Made by a program: the position numbers and the translations under genes. The notes under the pieces are model-generated. The model was not told the origin of the DNA and searched no databases. It was given only the letters and a program-made list of their open reading frames with translations. From NCBI GenBank assembly GCA_037443785.1, contig JBBINR010000041.1, forward strand, positions 1-28,182: DNA of 28,182 bases. Reading direction: 5' to 3'. Below, one piece after another: positions 14,858 to 22,883 of the stretch; position 1 is the stretch's first letter, and each line of letters opens with the position of its first letter. Source of the DNA: JAQUOA01 sp037443785 (GTDB lineage: Bacteria > Bacteroidota > Ignavibacteria > UBA10030 > UBA8401).

Positions 14858-16354
14858 TTATGTCCGTTTCATTGGCAATGTAATAATGAACGTGCTTCCT
14901 TTTCCTTCACTGCTTCGCACATCAATTGTTCCATGATGAGCTGTCACGATATGATGCACCAGCGTTAATCCGAGACCGCTTCCTTTTGCCGTGTGCACCA
15001 ATCCCTGCGAAACACGGTAAAATTTCTGGAATATTTTTTCATGATGTTCTTTCAGAATACCGATGCCGTGATCTTCGACTTCGATTATAATGCTGTTCTC
15101 ATTCCGGCGAGTTGTGATGCGAAGATATTTTTCTTCGCCGCTGTATTTAATGGCATTATCAAGAAGATTATGTAACGCTTCGGATACCGCTTCATCGTCG
15201 ACCATGGCCGGAGGAATTTTTTCGTCCAACTGAAGCGCAACGGTGAATCCTTTCGATTCAAGATGGAACGAATACACTTTGATGACCGATTGGATAATCT
15301 CGTTGATGGAATTTTCACGGAATTGAAATTTTCTCGTATCGGATTCCATACGCGAAAAATTCAAAATGTTGTTGATCAGCCGCGTCAGTCGTTCGGTCTC
15401 TTGAAGAATGATCCCGTAATATTCCTGCTTTTTCTTTTCCGTTTTTACACGCTTCATCTCCAGCGTTTCGGCAAACATGCGGATAAGCGAAAGAGGAGTT
15501 CGCAGTTCATGCGAAACATTCGAAACGAAATCCGTGCGCAAAGCCGCCAGTTCCATTTCTCTGTTGATTGTCCGGTAAATAATTATTGCGCCGCCGATCA
15601 GCACGACATCGAGAATAATCAGGAAGAAAAGATTTTTGTGATATCGGCTTCGCGCCGTTTCATTCAGTGTTTCTCCTTTTACTCGAATGCCAAGTGAATA
15701 ATCGGGAAAGATCCACAATTGTTTTTGAACAGAAGGTGGACGCGAAGGGGAGGAAGTGGAAAAAAGAATACTGCCCGTTTTAATTCGTGAAACGGTCAGT
15801 TCAAATTCGTTCTGTGAGACATCGTTCAATTTTTTCCCGATGATGTCATTCACAAATTCTAAATCGTTGATCTGCATGATGTACACACGCGCCGGCAACG
15901 TTGTGCAGACGAACAAAATTTCTATCGTTGAATCCGTCACGGCGACCGGTTCAAGCTTTCGATAACCGATCGATTGATAACGGAGCAGGCGTTCAATCGT
16001 TTCTTGATGTTTCTGAAAAAAATCTTTGGATGACGCATGCTGTGCAGGAATTGTTCGAATGATATTGAGCGAACTATCCGCAGAAATGATCGAAACGATG
16101 GAACGATTTGAATGAAGAAACTCCGCAAGTTTTTTGCCGCCCTGTTCGTTCTCAATCCGGTTTGCCCATGATGATGCAACATCCAGAACATATTGATTTA
16201 CAGAAAACAAGATTGCATCCAATTGTCGGTAATACACCTGTTGAATCATCTCTTCGGTTTCATTCAGCGTCGAAATTTGATACGCCGAATAAAAAAGGAC
16301 AGGAAGCAGAACGACGATGCTGAGTAAAACGATTATTTTTTTTCGATTTTTCAT
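14858..16354 (-). CDS. Membrane sensor histidine kinase
   Basis: A 498-residue kinase, the cognate of the PhoB-type regulator 2 bp downstream. TM1 is at about residues 7-25, an extracytoplasmic sensor region of about 215 residues follows, TM2 is at about 241-260. No HAMP domain separates TM2 from HisKA. H-box FVSNVSHELRTPLSL has His282. HATPase_c has N-box LHNLLDNAIKYS, G1 EDHGIGI (D428), F-box FQKFYRV and G2 KGSGLGLT (457-464). All catalytic elements are intact, unlike the kinase-like protein at 3520-5478. The sensor region shows no recognised domain, so the stimulus is unknown. It starts 36 bp after the DUF2156 gene and is probably part of that transcript. Confidence 0.92.
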   Translation of the reverse strand: MKNRKKIIVLLSIVVLLPVLFYSAYQISTLNETEEMIQQVYYRQLDAILFSVNQYVLDVASSWANRIENEQGGKKLAEFLHSNRSIVSIISADSSLNIIRTIPAQHASSKDFFQKHQETIERLLRYQSIGYRKLEPVAVTDSTIEILFVCTTLPARVYIMQINDLEFVNDIIGKKLNDVSQNEFELTVSRIKTGSILFSTSSPSRPPSVQKQLWIFPDYSLGIRVKGETLNETARSRYHKNLFFLIILDVVLIGGAIIIYRTINREMELAALRTDFVSNVSHELRTPLSLIRMFAETLEMKRVKTEKKKQEYYGIILQETERLTRLINNILNFSRMESDTRKFQFRENSINEIIQSVIKVYSFHLESKGFTVALQLDEKIPPAMVDDEAVSEALHNLLDNAIKYSGEEKYLRITTRRNENSIIIEVEDHGIGILKEHHEKIFQKFYRVSQGLVHTAKGSGLGLTLVHHIVTAHHGTIDVRSSEGKGSTFIITLPMKRT

Positions 16355-16390
16355 TCGTGGAATAAAGATACGAACGCTTCTGCTTATTTG

Positions 16391-17443
16391 TTACTGCCGG
16401 TGAAAAAAAGTTTTCATCATTCCTTTAAAAATAAAACGCAGCGGCGGCATGCCGGAAAATGCCGTTGCAATAGCATATAATGTAGAAGGAGTCGGGCTCT
16501 TTTCATTGGTAATTGCGTAGACAGGTTCCCACGATTCAGGAAGAAATTTCGATTTGAATGAATCTAAACCGTCAAAATTATAGAAATATTTTCCGTACAG
16601 GCGGGTCGATCGCAATGCCGTTCTCAACCAAAAAGGGGAATGAATTGTCGATTGGTAATGCTGTGATAACGGAGAAAGTCCGAGCGTCAGCATGGATGAC
16701 TTGAGTGAGTGGAGATGACGCACCAGCTGCTCGAGCAGCAATTCGGCGGTTCCGTTGGGTGCGTTATTAGTTCGAATAATTTGTTCGATCAGCCAGCCAT
16801 TTCTCAGCGGGATTGGAGATGCGATACAAAATCCAACAACATTTTTTTCATGAAGAGCAACAGCAACAATTCTGTCATCAAGATTTTCGAGCGTGTTCGG
16901 TTCAACAAGAAACCTCATCGGAGGAAGATGACGCGCTGCGATCCATTCTTCCAGACAGCGGTGCAATTGCGCATTTCCTGCAGAGTGTTTACTCTCCCAA
17001 ATTTCTACATGAATTCCTTTTTTTTGTGCCCGCGAAAATTGTGCGCGCAGTGATGGCTTTGCATGAGCACGATCGATCCATCCTTGCGTAGTCCACATTG
17101 GCTGTGCGCCTAAGAGAATAAAAGAAACGGGTGATTGTTTCGACAAAATCGCGGCGATGCGTTCCTGAGCGCCGAAGAAGCACACTTTTTTATTCTGTAA
17201 TGCAGCCAACTCAGTAAAAGAAGTAACGCTTTCGGTAAGATGGTGTTCGTGGCAAATCGGAGCACCGGCTGCAATGTGATGCGTTGGTGTTGCAACATAT
17301 CCGATGACAGAATTGAACGATGACGAAAACCAGAGCTGCAATCCGGGATTTAAGATTTGATAGGAGATCGTATTCCATCCGAAGTGCAGTACAAGATCGC
17401 GTGCACGGGAGAAATCGTCGGATGGAATGAGAAGATTATTCAT
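16391..17443 (-). CDS. DUF2156 (phosphatidylglycerol lysyltransferase C-terminal-like) protein
   Basis: Start set at ATG 17443, which forms an ATGA overlap with the NUDIX stop; a longer frame from 17518 lies wholly inside the NUDIX gene. The 350-residue protein matches the DUF2156 / LPG_synthase_C double-GNAT fold of MprF-type aminoacyl-phosphatidylglycerol synthases: YVATPTHHIAAGAPICHEH, RAQFSRAQKKGI, LEEWIAARHLPPMRFLVEP, VGFCIASPI, WLIEQIIRTNNAPNGTAELLLEQLVRHL and TLGLSPLS, then the YGKYFYNFDGLDSFKSKF tail. No flippase membrane domain is attached. It may transfer an amino acid or acyl group to a lipid, but stand-alone members are poorly characterised. Confidence 0.85.
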   Translation of the reverse strand: MNNLLIPSDDFSRARDLVLHFGWNTISYQILNPGLQLWFSSSFNSVIGYVATPTHHIAAGAPICHEHHLTESVTSFTELAALQNKKVCFFGAQERIAAILSKQSPVSFILLGAQPMWTTQGWIDRAHAKPSLRAQFSRAQKKGIHVEIWESKHSAGNAQLHRCLEEWIAARHLPPMRFLVEPNTLENLDDRIVAVALHEKNVVGFCIASPIPLRNGWLIEQIIRTNNAPNGTAELLLEQLVRHLHSLKSSMLTLGLSPLSQHYQSTIHSPFWLRTALRSTRLYGKYFYNFDGLDSFKSKFLPESWEPVYAITNEKSPTPSTLYAIATAFSGMPPLRFIFKGMMKTFFHRQ

Positions 17444-17982
17444 CTCAAAATTTTTCTGACCATCCTCAACACAGATTCTTCCTTCGTGTATTCTTCGATT
17501 CGATTCAGCGGAACCCACCCAAGGTCTTTCGATTCGGAGGAAATTACTAACGGTTCAGAGTCATCCGTTTCAAACAAAAAGCGAATATCATAATGAAAAT
17601 GGGTTGGCTCATCTTTTCGCGCAGGGATTTCGTGAACATCGACATCAAAAATTTCTTGTGAAAGAGGAATAATCTTTTTCAATCCCGATTCTTCTTCCGC
17701 TTCACGCAGAGCGACATTCACTGTATCGGGATCGCCGTCCGAATGCCCGCCAAGCTGCAGCCATTTTTCTAATTTATGATGATGCGTTAAAAGCGTTTTA
17801 CTTTTTTCTTTATTGATGATAAATGCGGAACCGGTGATGTGCCCAATAAGGAGAGATCGTTCAAAACAATTCTCGTGTGCTTTAACAAAGGTGATAATGC
17901 GTTGCCGCATTTCCTCTTCATGCGCATCGGACGAAACGTGGCGTTGTAATTTGTTAAGAAGAAGATTCCTCTGCACGTTCAA
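17440..17982 (-). CDS. NUDIX hydrolase
   Basis: A 180-residue protein with a Nudix box LGGHSDGDPDTVNVALREAE then EESGL; REAEEESGL supplies the metal-binding glutamates. It belongs to the GGHxDGDxDxxxVALREAEEE subgroup, in which the first conserved Glu of the textbook box is replaced, a feature normal for that group. Substrate is unknown (nucleoside diphosphate linked to another moiety). The start is uncertain: TTG at 17982 overlaps the preceding stop as TTGA, while GTG at 17976 sits 9 bases after an AAGG. It overlaps the DUF2156 gene by ATGA, so three successive genes are translationally chained. Confidence 0.87.
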   Translation of the reverse strand: MNVQRNLLLNKLQRHVSSDAHEEEMRQRIITFVKAHENCFERSLLIGHITGSAFIINKEKSKTLLTHHHKLEKWLQLGGHSDGDPDTVNVALREAEEESGLKKIIPLSQEIFDVDVHEIPARKDEPTHFHYDIRFLFETDDSEPLVISSESKDLGWVPLNRIEEYTKEESVLRMVRKILR

Positions 17983-18407
17983 TCGCCTTGATAAACAGAA
18001 AAAAGATTATAGAAACTCAAAGTAAGGCTGGCGGTTTGAAATTTTCCGTTGATAGAATTGTATTGATTAAAATATATACTGGCAATATTTTTTTTGCTGT
18101 CTTCGGCAAATTTTTGATCGTATGAATAGGAAAGAGAAAGAGTTAAAAATGAAGTCGTCGGCACTTTTATTTCCGTATGGATGCCGAATGCTAAAGGATA
18201 GTTTTCAATCCCATAATTCGTTGAGTTTACTGTTTGTGCATCGCTCGACATCGACGCAGGATACCACACTGAAGTCGTTCGTTGAAAATTTGAATTTCCC
18301 CACATCCATAACGGAGTAACATGAAGCGACACATTTTTTCCATCCGGGTTTTGTGCCTGCAGGGTTGAATATAATAATACAGCGCTAAAGAACAATATTC
18401 TTTTCAT
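17979..18407 (-). CDS. Small secreted beta-rich (outer-membrane-type) protein
   Basis: A 142-residue protein with a Sec signal peptide (RILFFSAVLLYSTLQAQ, about 3-19). The mature part has alternating hydrophobic and polar strands typical of outer-membrane beta-barrels: FLTLSLSYSYDQKF, ASIYFNQYNS and FQTASLTLSFYNLFSV. It is short for a complete barrel; a small 4-6 strand structure or an incomplete gene are both possible. Start supported by GAGGA before ATG. Its stop overlaps the NUDIX start. It matches no family I can name. Confidence 0.68.
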   Translation of the reverse strand: MKRILFFSAVLLYSTLQAQNPDGKNVSLHVTPLWMWGNSNFQRTTSVWYPASMSSDAQTVNSTNYGIENYPLAFGIHTEIKVPTTSFLTLSLSYSYDQKFAEDSKKNIASIYFNQYNSINGKFQTASLTLSFYNLFSVYQGD

Positions 18408-18438
18408 AAACTATTTCCTCGAATGATGAAACAATATT

Positions 18439-19389
18439 CTAATTGACAACGTTTATCGGTGTTCCGTTTAAAAATGCGCGAACATTTTCTATAACAACAT
18501 TTATTAAACGAATACGTGCTTCACGTGTTGCCCATGCAAAATGCGGCGTGATAATGCAATTCTTTGCCGAAAGAAGCGGATTATTTTTTTGTGGAGGTTC
18601 TGTAGAAAGAACATCCAATCCAGCACCAGCAAGGCGATCGTTATTCAATGCTTCGGCCAGCGCCTGTTCGTCAACAACTCCTCCGCGACTTGTATTGATA
18701 AGAATTGCGGATGGCTTCATCAACGAGAGATTCTTTGCGTTGATAATATTTTTTGTCTGCTCGGTGAGTGGACAATGAAGGGAAAGCACATCACTTGTTT
18801 TGAAAAGTGTTTCGCTGTCGACGAAACGAATATTATCATCGTGCGGTTTTTGTGAACGAGTGAACACCTGAACATTCATTCCGAGCGCATTTGCAATCTT
18901 TGCAACTGCCTGTCCGATATTTCCAAAACCGACGATGCCCATGGTTTTTCCGGAAAGTTCAATCAGTGAAAAATCCCAAAACGTAAAATCTTTATGTGCA
19001 GACCATTTTCCATTGCGAACATCATCGGAATGTTGGCCGACATGATGTGTTATTTCGAACAACAATGCAAAGACTAGTTGCGCGACTGAGTGTGTACTGT
19101 ACGCCGGAACATTTGTAACAATAATGCCATGCTCTTTTGCTGCCGCAAGGTCTACAACATTCACGCCGGTAGAAAGAAGTCCGATATATTTTGCTTTCGG
19201 AAGCTGCGCAATAATTTCCTTCGTAATCAATACTTTGTTGATAAGAATAATTTCCGCACCGGACGCACGCTCAACAATTTCGGTGGGTGCCGTTCGATCA
19301 TAGATCGTGCAGTTTCCCAGCGAATGTAGTTTCTCCCAATTTAAATCGCCAGGATTTGTGGTATACCCATCGAGAACGACAATATTCAT
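18439..19389 (-). CDS. D-isomer-specific 2-hydroxyacid dehydrogenase
   Basis: A 316-residue NAD(P)-dependent enzyme that interconverts a 2-keto acid and a D-2-hydroxy acid. The nucleotide-binding loop is GIVGFGNIGQAVA (GFGNIG at 154-159). Catalytic residues are visible: Arg235 in INTSRGGVVD, Glu264 in DVLSTEPP and His283 in ITPHFAWAT. The size fits glycerate/hydroxypyruvate or lactate-type members; there is no C-terminal ACT domain as in long SerA. It begins 13 bp after serB, so a role as 3-phosphoglycerate dehydrogenase in serine synthesis is plausible but not shown; hydroxypyruvate reductase is the main alternative. AAGG lies 12 bases before the ATG. Confidence 0.9.
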   Translation of the reverse strand: MNIVVLDGYTTNPGDLNWEKLHSLGNCTIYDRTAPTEIVERASGAEIILINKVLITKEIIAQLPKAKYIGLLSTGVNVVDLAAAKEHGIIVTNVPAYSTHSVAQLVFALLFEITHHVGQHSDDVRNGKWSAHKDFTFWDFSLIELSGKTMGIVGFGNIGQAVAKIANALGMNVQVFTRSQKPHDDNIRFVDSETLFKTSDVLSLHCPLTEQTKNIINAKNLSLMKPSAILINTSRGGVVDEQALAEALNNDRLAGAGLDVLSTEPPQKNNPLLSAKNCIITPHFAWATREARIRLINVVIENVRAFLNGTPINVVN

Positions 19390-19402
19390 GGATTTAATTA
19401 CC

Positions 19403-20614
19403 TTACGTAATATCTCTGTCCCTTACACCGATCAAATATAAAATTCCATCAAGACCAAGCGATGAGATTGATTGTTTTGCCGTTTGGCGGACAATAGGCT
19501 TTGCATTGAACGCGATGCCGAGTCCTGCAATGCTCAGCATTGGAAGATCGTTCGCACCGTCGCCGACAGCAATCACTTGTTCGAGAGCAATATTTTCTTT
19601 TGCGGCGATTTGTTTTAAGAGTTCTGCTTTCCGTTTTCCATCGACGATTTCGCCGCTCACTTTGCCAGTTACTTTTCCATCGACAATTTCCAACTCGTTC
19701 GCAAAAACATAATCGATGCCGAGTCTTTGCTTTAAGATATTTCCAAAATATGTAAACCCTCCGGAAATAATTGCTGTTTTATACCCGAGTTTCTTCAACG
19801 TTAAAATCAATCGCTCTGCGCCGTCGGTGAGCGGTAGTGTTTCGCCGATTTTTTTTACTTTCGATTCATCAAGTCCTTTGAGAAGAGAAAGCCGTTTTGT
19901 AAAGCTTTGTTTGAAATCTAATTCGCCGCGCATTGCTTGTTCGGTGATCTTTACAACTTCATCGCCGACACCGGCTGCTTTAGCCAACTCATCAATCACT
20001 TCAATTTGAATAAGTGTCGAATCCATATCGAACACGACCAAGCGGCGATTTCTTCGGTACATTGTGTCGGCTTGGAATGCAATGTCAATATCAAATTCAT
20101 GCGCAATGGCGAGAAACGTAGAACGAAGTCCAAGCGAGTCTTCGAGGTCGCCGCTGATCAAGAATTCTATTCCTGCGCGCTGCTCTTTACTTTCTTCATG
20201 GAGCGATTCACGGCTCGACAATCGCTCGATGATGTCGATGTTCATTCGATGATGTGCGACAGCATCAGAAACACGCGCGATATGTGTTGCAGAAATCGTT
20301 CGTCCGAGGAGCGTTACAATGTAGCGATCTTTCGCCTGTTCATGTACCCAATGGGAATATTGTTCTTCTGAAATTGGCGTAAACTTGATTGTCAATCCGA
20401 GCAATTGCGCTTTCAGAAAAACTTCTTTCATCATTTGGTACGATGCTGCTTCCGACGGAACATCAAGGAGAAATCCGAGCGACAAATGATTATGAATTAC
20501 TGCTTGGCCGATATCGAGAATACGGATGTTATACCGCGAAAGAAGATTGGTAATTTTACTTGTCAGTCCGGGCTTGTCGGTTCCTGTTACGTTAACGAGA
20601 ATGAGTTCGTTCAT
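19403..20614 (-). CDS. serB: Phosphoserine phosphatase with two N-terminal ACT domains
   Basis: A 403-residue HAD-superfamily enzyme catalysing O-phosphoserine to serine, the last step of serine synthesis. N-terminal ACT-like domains occupy about 4-78 (VTGTDKPGLTSKITNLLSRYNIRI starts the first) and 97-180. The catalytic domain has motif I VFDMDSTLI (nucleophile Asp196, acid Asp198), motif II IISGGF (Ser284), Lys327/329 in VDGKRKAE, and motif III/IV VGDGANDLPML (351-356). The ACT domains suggest serine feedback or dimerisation. It is the first gene of a seven-gene minus-strand run and is followed directly by a D-2-hydroxyacid dehydrogenase. No clear ribosome site precedes the ATG. Confidence 0.95.
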   Translation of the reverse strand: MNELILVNVTGTDKPGLTSKITNLLSRYNIRILDIGQAVIHNHLSLGFLLDVPSEAASYQMMKEVFLKAQLLGLTIKFTPISEEQYSHWVHEQAKDRYIVTLLGRTISATHIARVSDAVAHHRMNIDIIERLSSRESLHEESKEQRAGIEFLISGDLEDSLGLRSTFLAIAHEFDIDIAFQADTMYRRNRRLVVFDMDSTLIQIEVIDELAKAAGVGDEVVKITEQAMRGELDFKQSFTKRLSLLKGLDESKVKKIGETLPLTDGAERLILTLKKLGYKTAIISGGFTYFGNILKQRLGIDYVFANELEIVDGKVTGKVSGEIVDGKRKAELLKQIAAKENIALEQVIAVGDGANDLPMLSIAGLGIAFNAKPIVRQTAKQSISSLGLDGILYLIGVRDRDIT

Positions 20615-20691
20615 GCGCTGAGATTATTAAATGACAGATTTCAAATTCTTAGGCAAAAGAAAAATACGCAGAAGTGCTGAGAAAGAAAAAT

Positions 20692-20721
20692 AAAAAAGGC
20701 GCAGTTCCCGGCGCCTTTTTT
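20692..20721 (-). terminator. Rho-independent terminator of the M3 peptidase gene
   Basis: AAAAAAGGCGC (20692-20702) pairs with GCGCCTTTTTT (20711-20721) around an 8-nt loop. It starts 26 bp past the peptidase stop on the minus strand and is followed there by further T-rich sequence. The symmetric A/T flanks would also work in the other direction. It separates the peptidase from serB. Confidence 0.88.
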
Positions 20722-20746
20722 GATGATGTTTCACTTCTTTTCTCAA

Positions 20747-22744
20747 TTAATTTTCAAGCCAATGTTTCCAGCCCTCAAAATTAAAATCGCGCCCGAGAAA
20801 ATCTTTTACTAGCACGTTTGCAGGTTTTGATCCGCCGGCGGCGAGAATTGTTTTGCGATATTTTGTTGCTGTTTCTGGATTGAGCATGTTCTTGGAGTCA
20901 AATTTTGTAAAGAGATCTTTCGCGATCACGAGCGACCACATATAGGTATAATAGATTGCCGAATAGCCGTCGAGATGCCCGAACGATGTTTGGAAATGTG
21001 TTCCTTCCACATATTTATACGGCGTATAGCGCGAGCGCAATTCTTTTGCAAGCGCATCGGTGTTAATGGTTTTCGGATCGCGGTCGTAGCACGAAAGCGA
21101 AAGTTTTGCGTAGAACATTTGCTGTCGCACTTGCAATCCTTTTCCAAATTCTTCAGCACGACGCATTTGCTGAACAAGCTCTGCGGGAATCGGTTCTCCG
21201 GTTTGATAATGTTTGGCAAATGTTTGAAGCGTTGTTGCATCCCACGCCCACTCTTCAAGTAACTGGGATGGCGCTTCGACAAAATCCCATTCGGTGGAAA
21301 TTCCGCCGATGCCGATCCACGGCTGTCGTCCGGCAAAAAGATGGTGAAGCAGATGTCCGAACTCGTGGAAAAATGTTTCGACATCGCCGTGTTCCATCAA
21401 TCCCGGATCGCCTTCAATGCCGCCGGGAAAATTGCAGATTAACGCGGCTTCAGGAATTTGTTTTCCGGCAACGCCGTTGCGGATACCGAATTGCGCGGCG
21501 TGATTGTATTTATCTTTGCGCGGATGCATATCGAAATAAAACCGTCCGGCAAGTTTTCCATTTTCAAACATTTCATAACACTCAACGGATTTATCCCACA
21601 CCGGAATATTGTTGTTCGGTTTGAATTCGACGCCGAATAATTTACTGGTGACGCTTAAAACTCCGTCTTTTACTTTGTCGTATTGCAAGTAAGGACGGAC
21701 TTTTTGCGCATCGAAATCATAATCGCTTTTGCGGACGAGTTCAGAGTAATATCCTGATTCCCATGGATTGACTTCCGTTGCCCCGGGAACATCTTTTTGT
21801 TTTCGTGCGAGAAGTTGTTTGTAATCAACTTCAGATTTTATTTTTGATGCTGCGGCAATTTTTTCAATAAAATCAGAAGCATTTTTTTCGCTGGCGACCA
21901 TTTTATCTGCCGTAACGCACGCCGCCCAATTCGGAAAACCAAGAAGGTGCGCAAGCTCGTTGCGTTTTGCAATCAGCGAATCGAGCACGGACATATTTTT
22001 TGGATAAGCGCGGTTATTGTATTCCATGTACATTCGTTTGCGGAGTGATTCACTTTTTGCATATGTGAAAACAGGAACAGCGTCGGGATAATCGATCGTC
22101 AGTATAATAATTCCGGTTGAATCAGGTTTATGGCGGTCAATATAATCCTGTGGAAGTCCGTCGAGCTCTTTTACGTCTTTTACGGTGACCGTGCGTTTAT
22201 CTTCGCGGATGTTTCGCGCAAAATCCTGGCCGATTAGCACCAGATCATCGCGCAATGCTTTAATCTTGTTGCGAGTTGCTTCATCTTTATCGACGCCGGA
22301 GAGACGAAAATCGCGGAGAGTTTTTTCGACATAAAATTTTGTTTTTGCGTCTGCTTTGGAAAGATCGATTGCGGTGAGCGCATCGTACACAGCACGATTC
22401 AACGAAAGTTCTGCACCAAATGCTGCGGCTTTTTGGCTGAATTTCTCTGCTGTTGTCCGTATGGTCTCATCCGGGTGAACATTTTCCATTAACGAAGCCT
22501 GGCTTCCAACGGCATCCAAATGAACTAGAATTTCATCGTACACTGCTAATGTATTTTCGATTGTGCGTTTTCCCTGTACACTCACCATTTTATCCAGTGC
22601 ATCTTTTGCTTTGGCGAGATGCTCGTCCTGTCGTTTTGAAAAATCATCTGCTGATGAAATACCGGTGTAAAAAGGTGTGTCGTTATTCGTTGGGATATCA
22701 TTGTGAACCATTAGCATTGCTCCTAACACAAAAGCCATAATCAT
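20747..22744 (-). CDS. M3 family zinc oligopeptidase
   Basis: A 665-residue metallopeptidase of the thimet oligopeptidase/Dcp/PrlC family. The zinc motif HEFGHLLHHLF (His460, Glu461, His464) is preceded by DVETFF, and the third ligand is probably Glu490 in STEWDFVEAPSQLLEEW. C-terminal substrate-loop elements are present: FGHLDGYSAIYYTYMWS. It cleaves short peptides. The short hydrophobic start (IMAFVLGAMLMV) could be a signal sequence, which would place it in the periplasm; cytoplasmic location is the alternative. GGAG 7 bases before the first ATG supports the start. Single-gene unit with its own terminator. Confidence 0.93.
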   Translation of the reverse strand: MIMAFVLGAMLMVHNDIPTNNDTPFYTGISSADDFSKRQDEHLAKAKDALDKMVSVQGKRTIENTLAVYDEILVHLDAVGSQASLMENVHPDETIRTTAEKFSQKAAAFGAELSLNRAVYDALTAIDLSKADAKTKFYVEKTLRDFRLSGVDKDEATRNKIKALRDDLVLIGQDFARNIREDKRTVTVKDVKELDGLPQDYIDRHKPDSTGIIILTIDYPDAVPVFTYAKSESLRKRMYMEYNNRAYPKNMSVLDSLIAKRNELAHLLGFPNWAACVTADKMVASEKNASDFIEKIAAASKIKSEVDYKQLLARKQKDVPGATEVNPWESGYYSELVRKSDYDFDAQKVRPYLQYDKVKDGVLSVTSKLFGVEFKPNNNIPVWDKSVECYEMFENGKLAGRFYFDMHPRKDKYNHAAQFGIRNGVAGKQIPEAALICNFPGGIEGDPGLMEHGDVETFFHEFGHLLHHLFAGRQPWIGIGGISTEWDFVEAPSQLLEEWAWDATTLQTFAKHYQTGEPIPAELVQQMRRAEEFGKGLQVRQQMFYAKLSLSCYDRDPKTINTDALAKELRSRYTPYKYVEGTHFQTSFGHLDGYSAIYYTYMWSLVIAKDLFTKFDSKNMLNPETATKYRKTILAAGGSKPANVLVKDFLGRDFNFEGWKHWLEN

Positions 22745-22770
22745 GTGTCGCTCCGTTGTGAAACATGTGA

Positions 22771-22819
22771 ATTAAAAACCCCTCTTAACCTTTCTGTCAT
22801 TAAAAGGGTAAGTGGGGTT
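22771..22819 (-). terminator. Terminator of the SDR-aldehyde dehydrogenase operon
   Basis: AACCCC (22777-22782) pairs with GGGGTT (22814-22819), and an inner imperfect stem (TTAACCTTT with AAAAGGGTAA) extends the hairpin. On the minus strand the structure ends GGGGTTTTTAATT. It begins about 65 bp after the aldehyde dehydrogenase stop and lies upstream of the peptidase gene. Confidence 0.75.
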
Positions 22820-22883
22820 AAATAAATATGCGAAAAAAACTGAGAGATGCAAAAGGAAATAATTCACTGTGCCATTTAATCGT

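Noticed and set aside
17444..17518. N-terminal extension of the DUF2156 protein by 25 residues
   Set aside because: The extension lies inside the NUDIX coding region, while ATG at 17443 forms a classic ATGA overlap.
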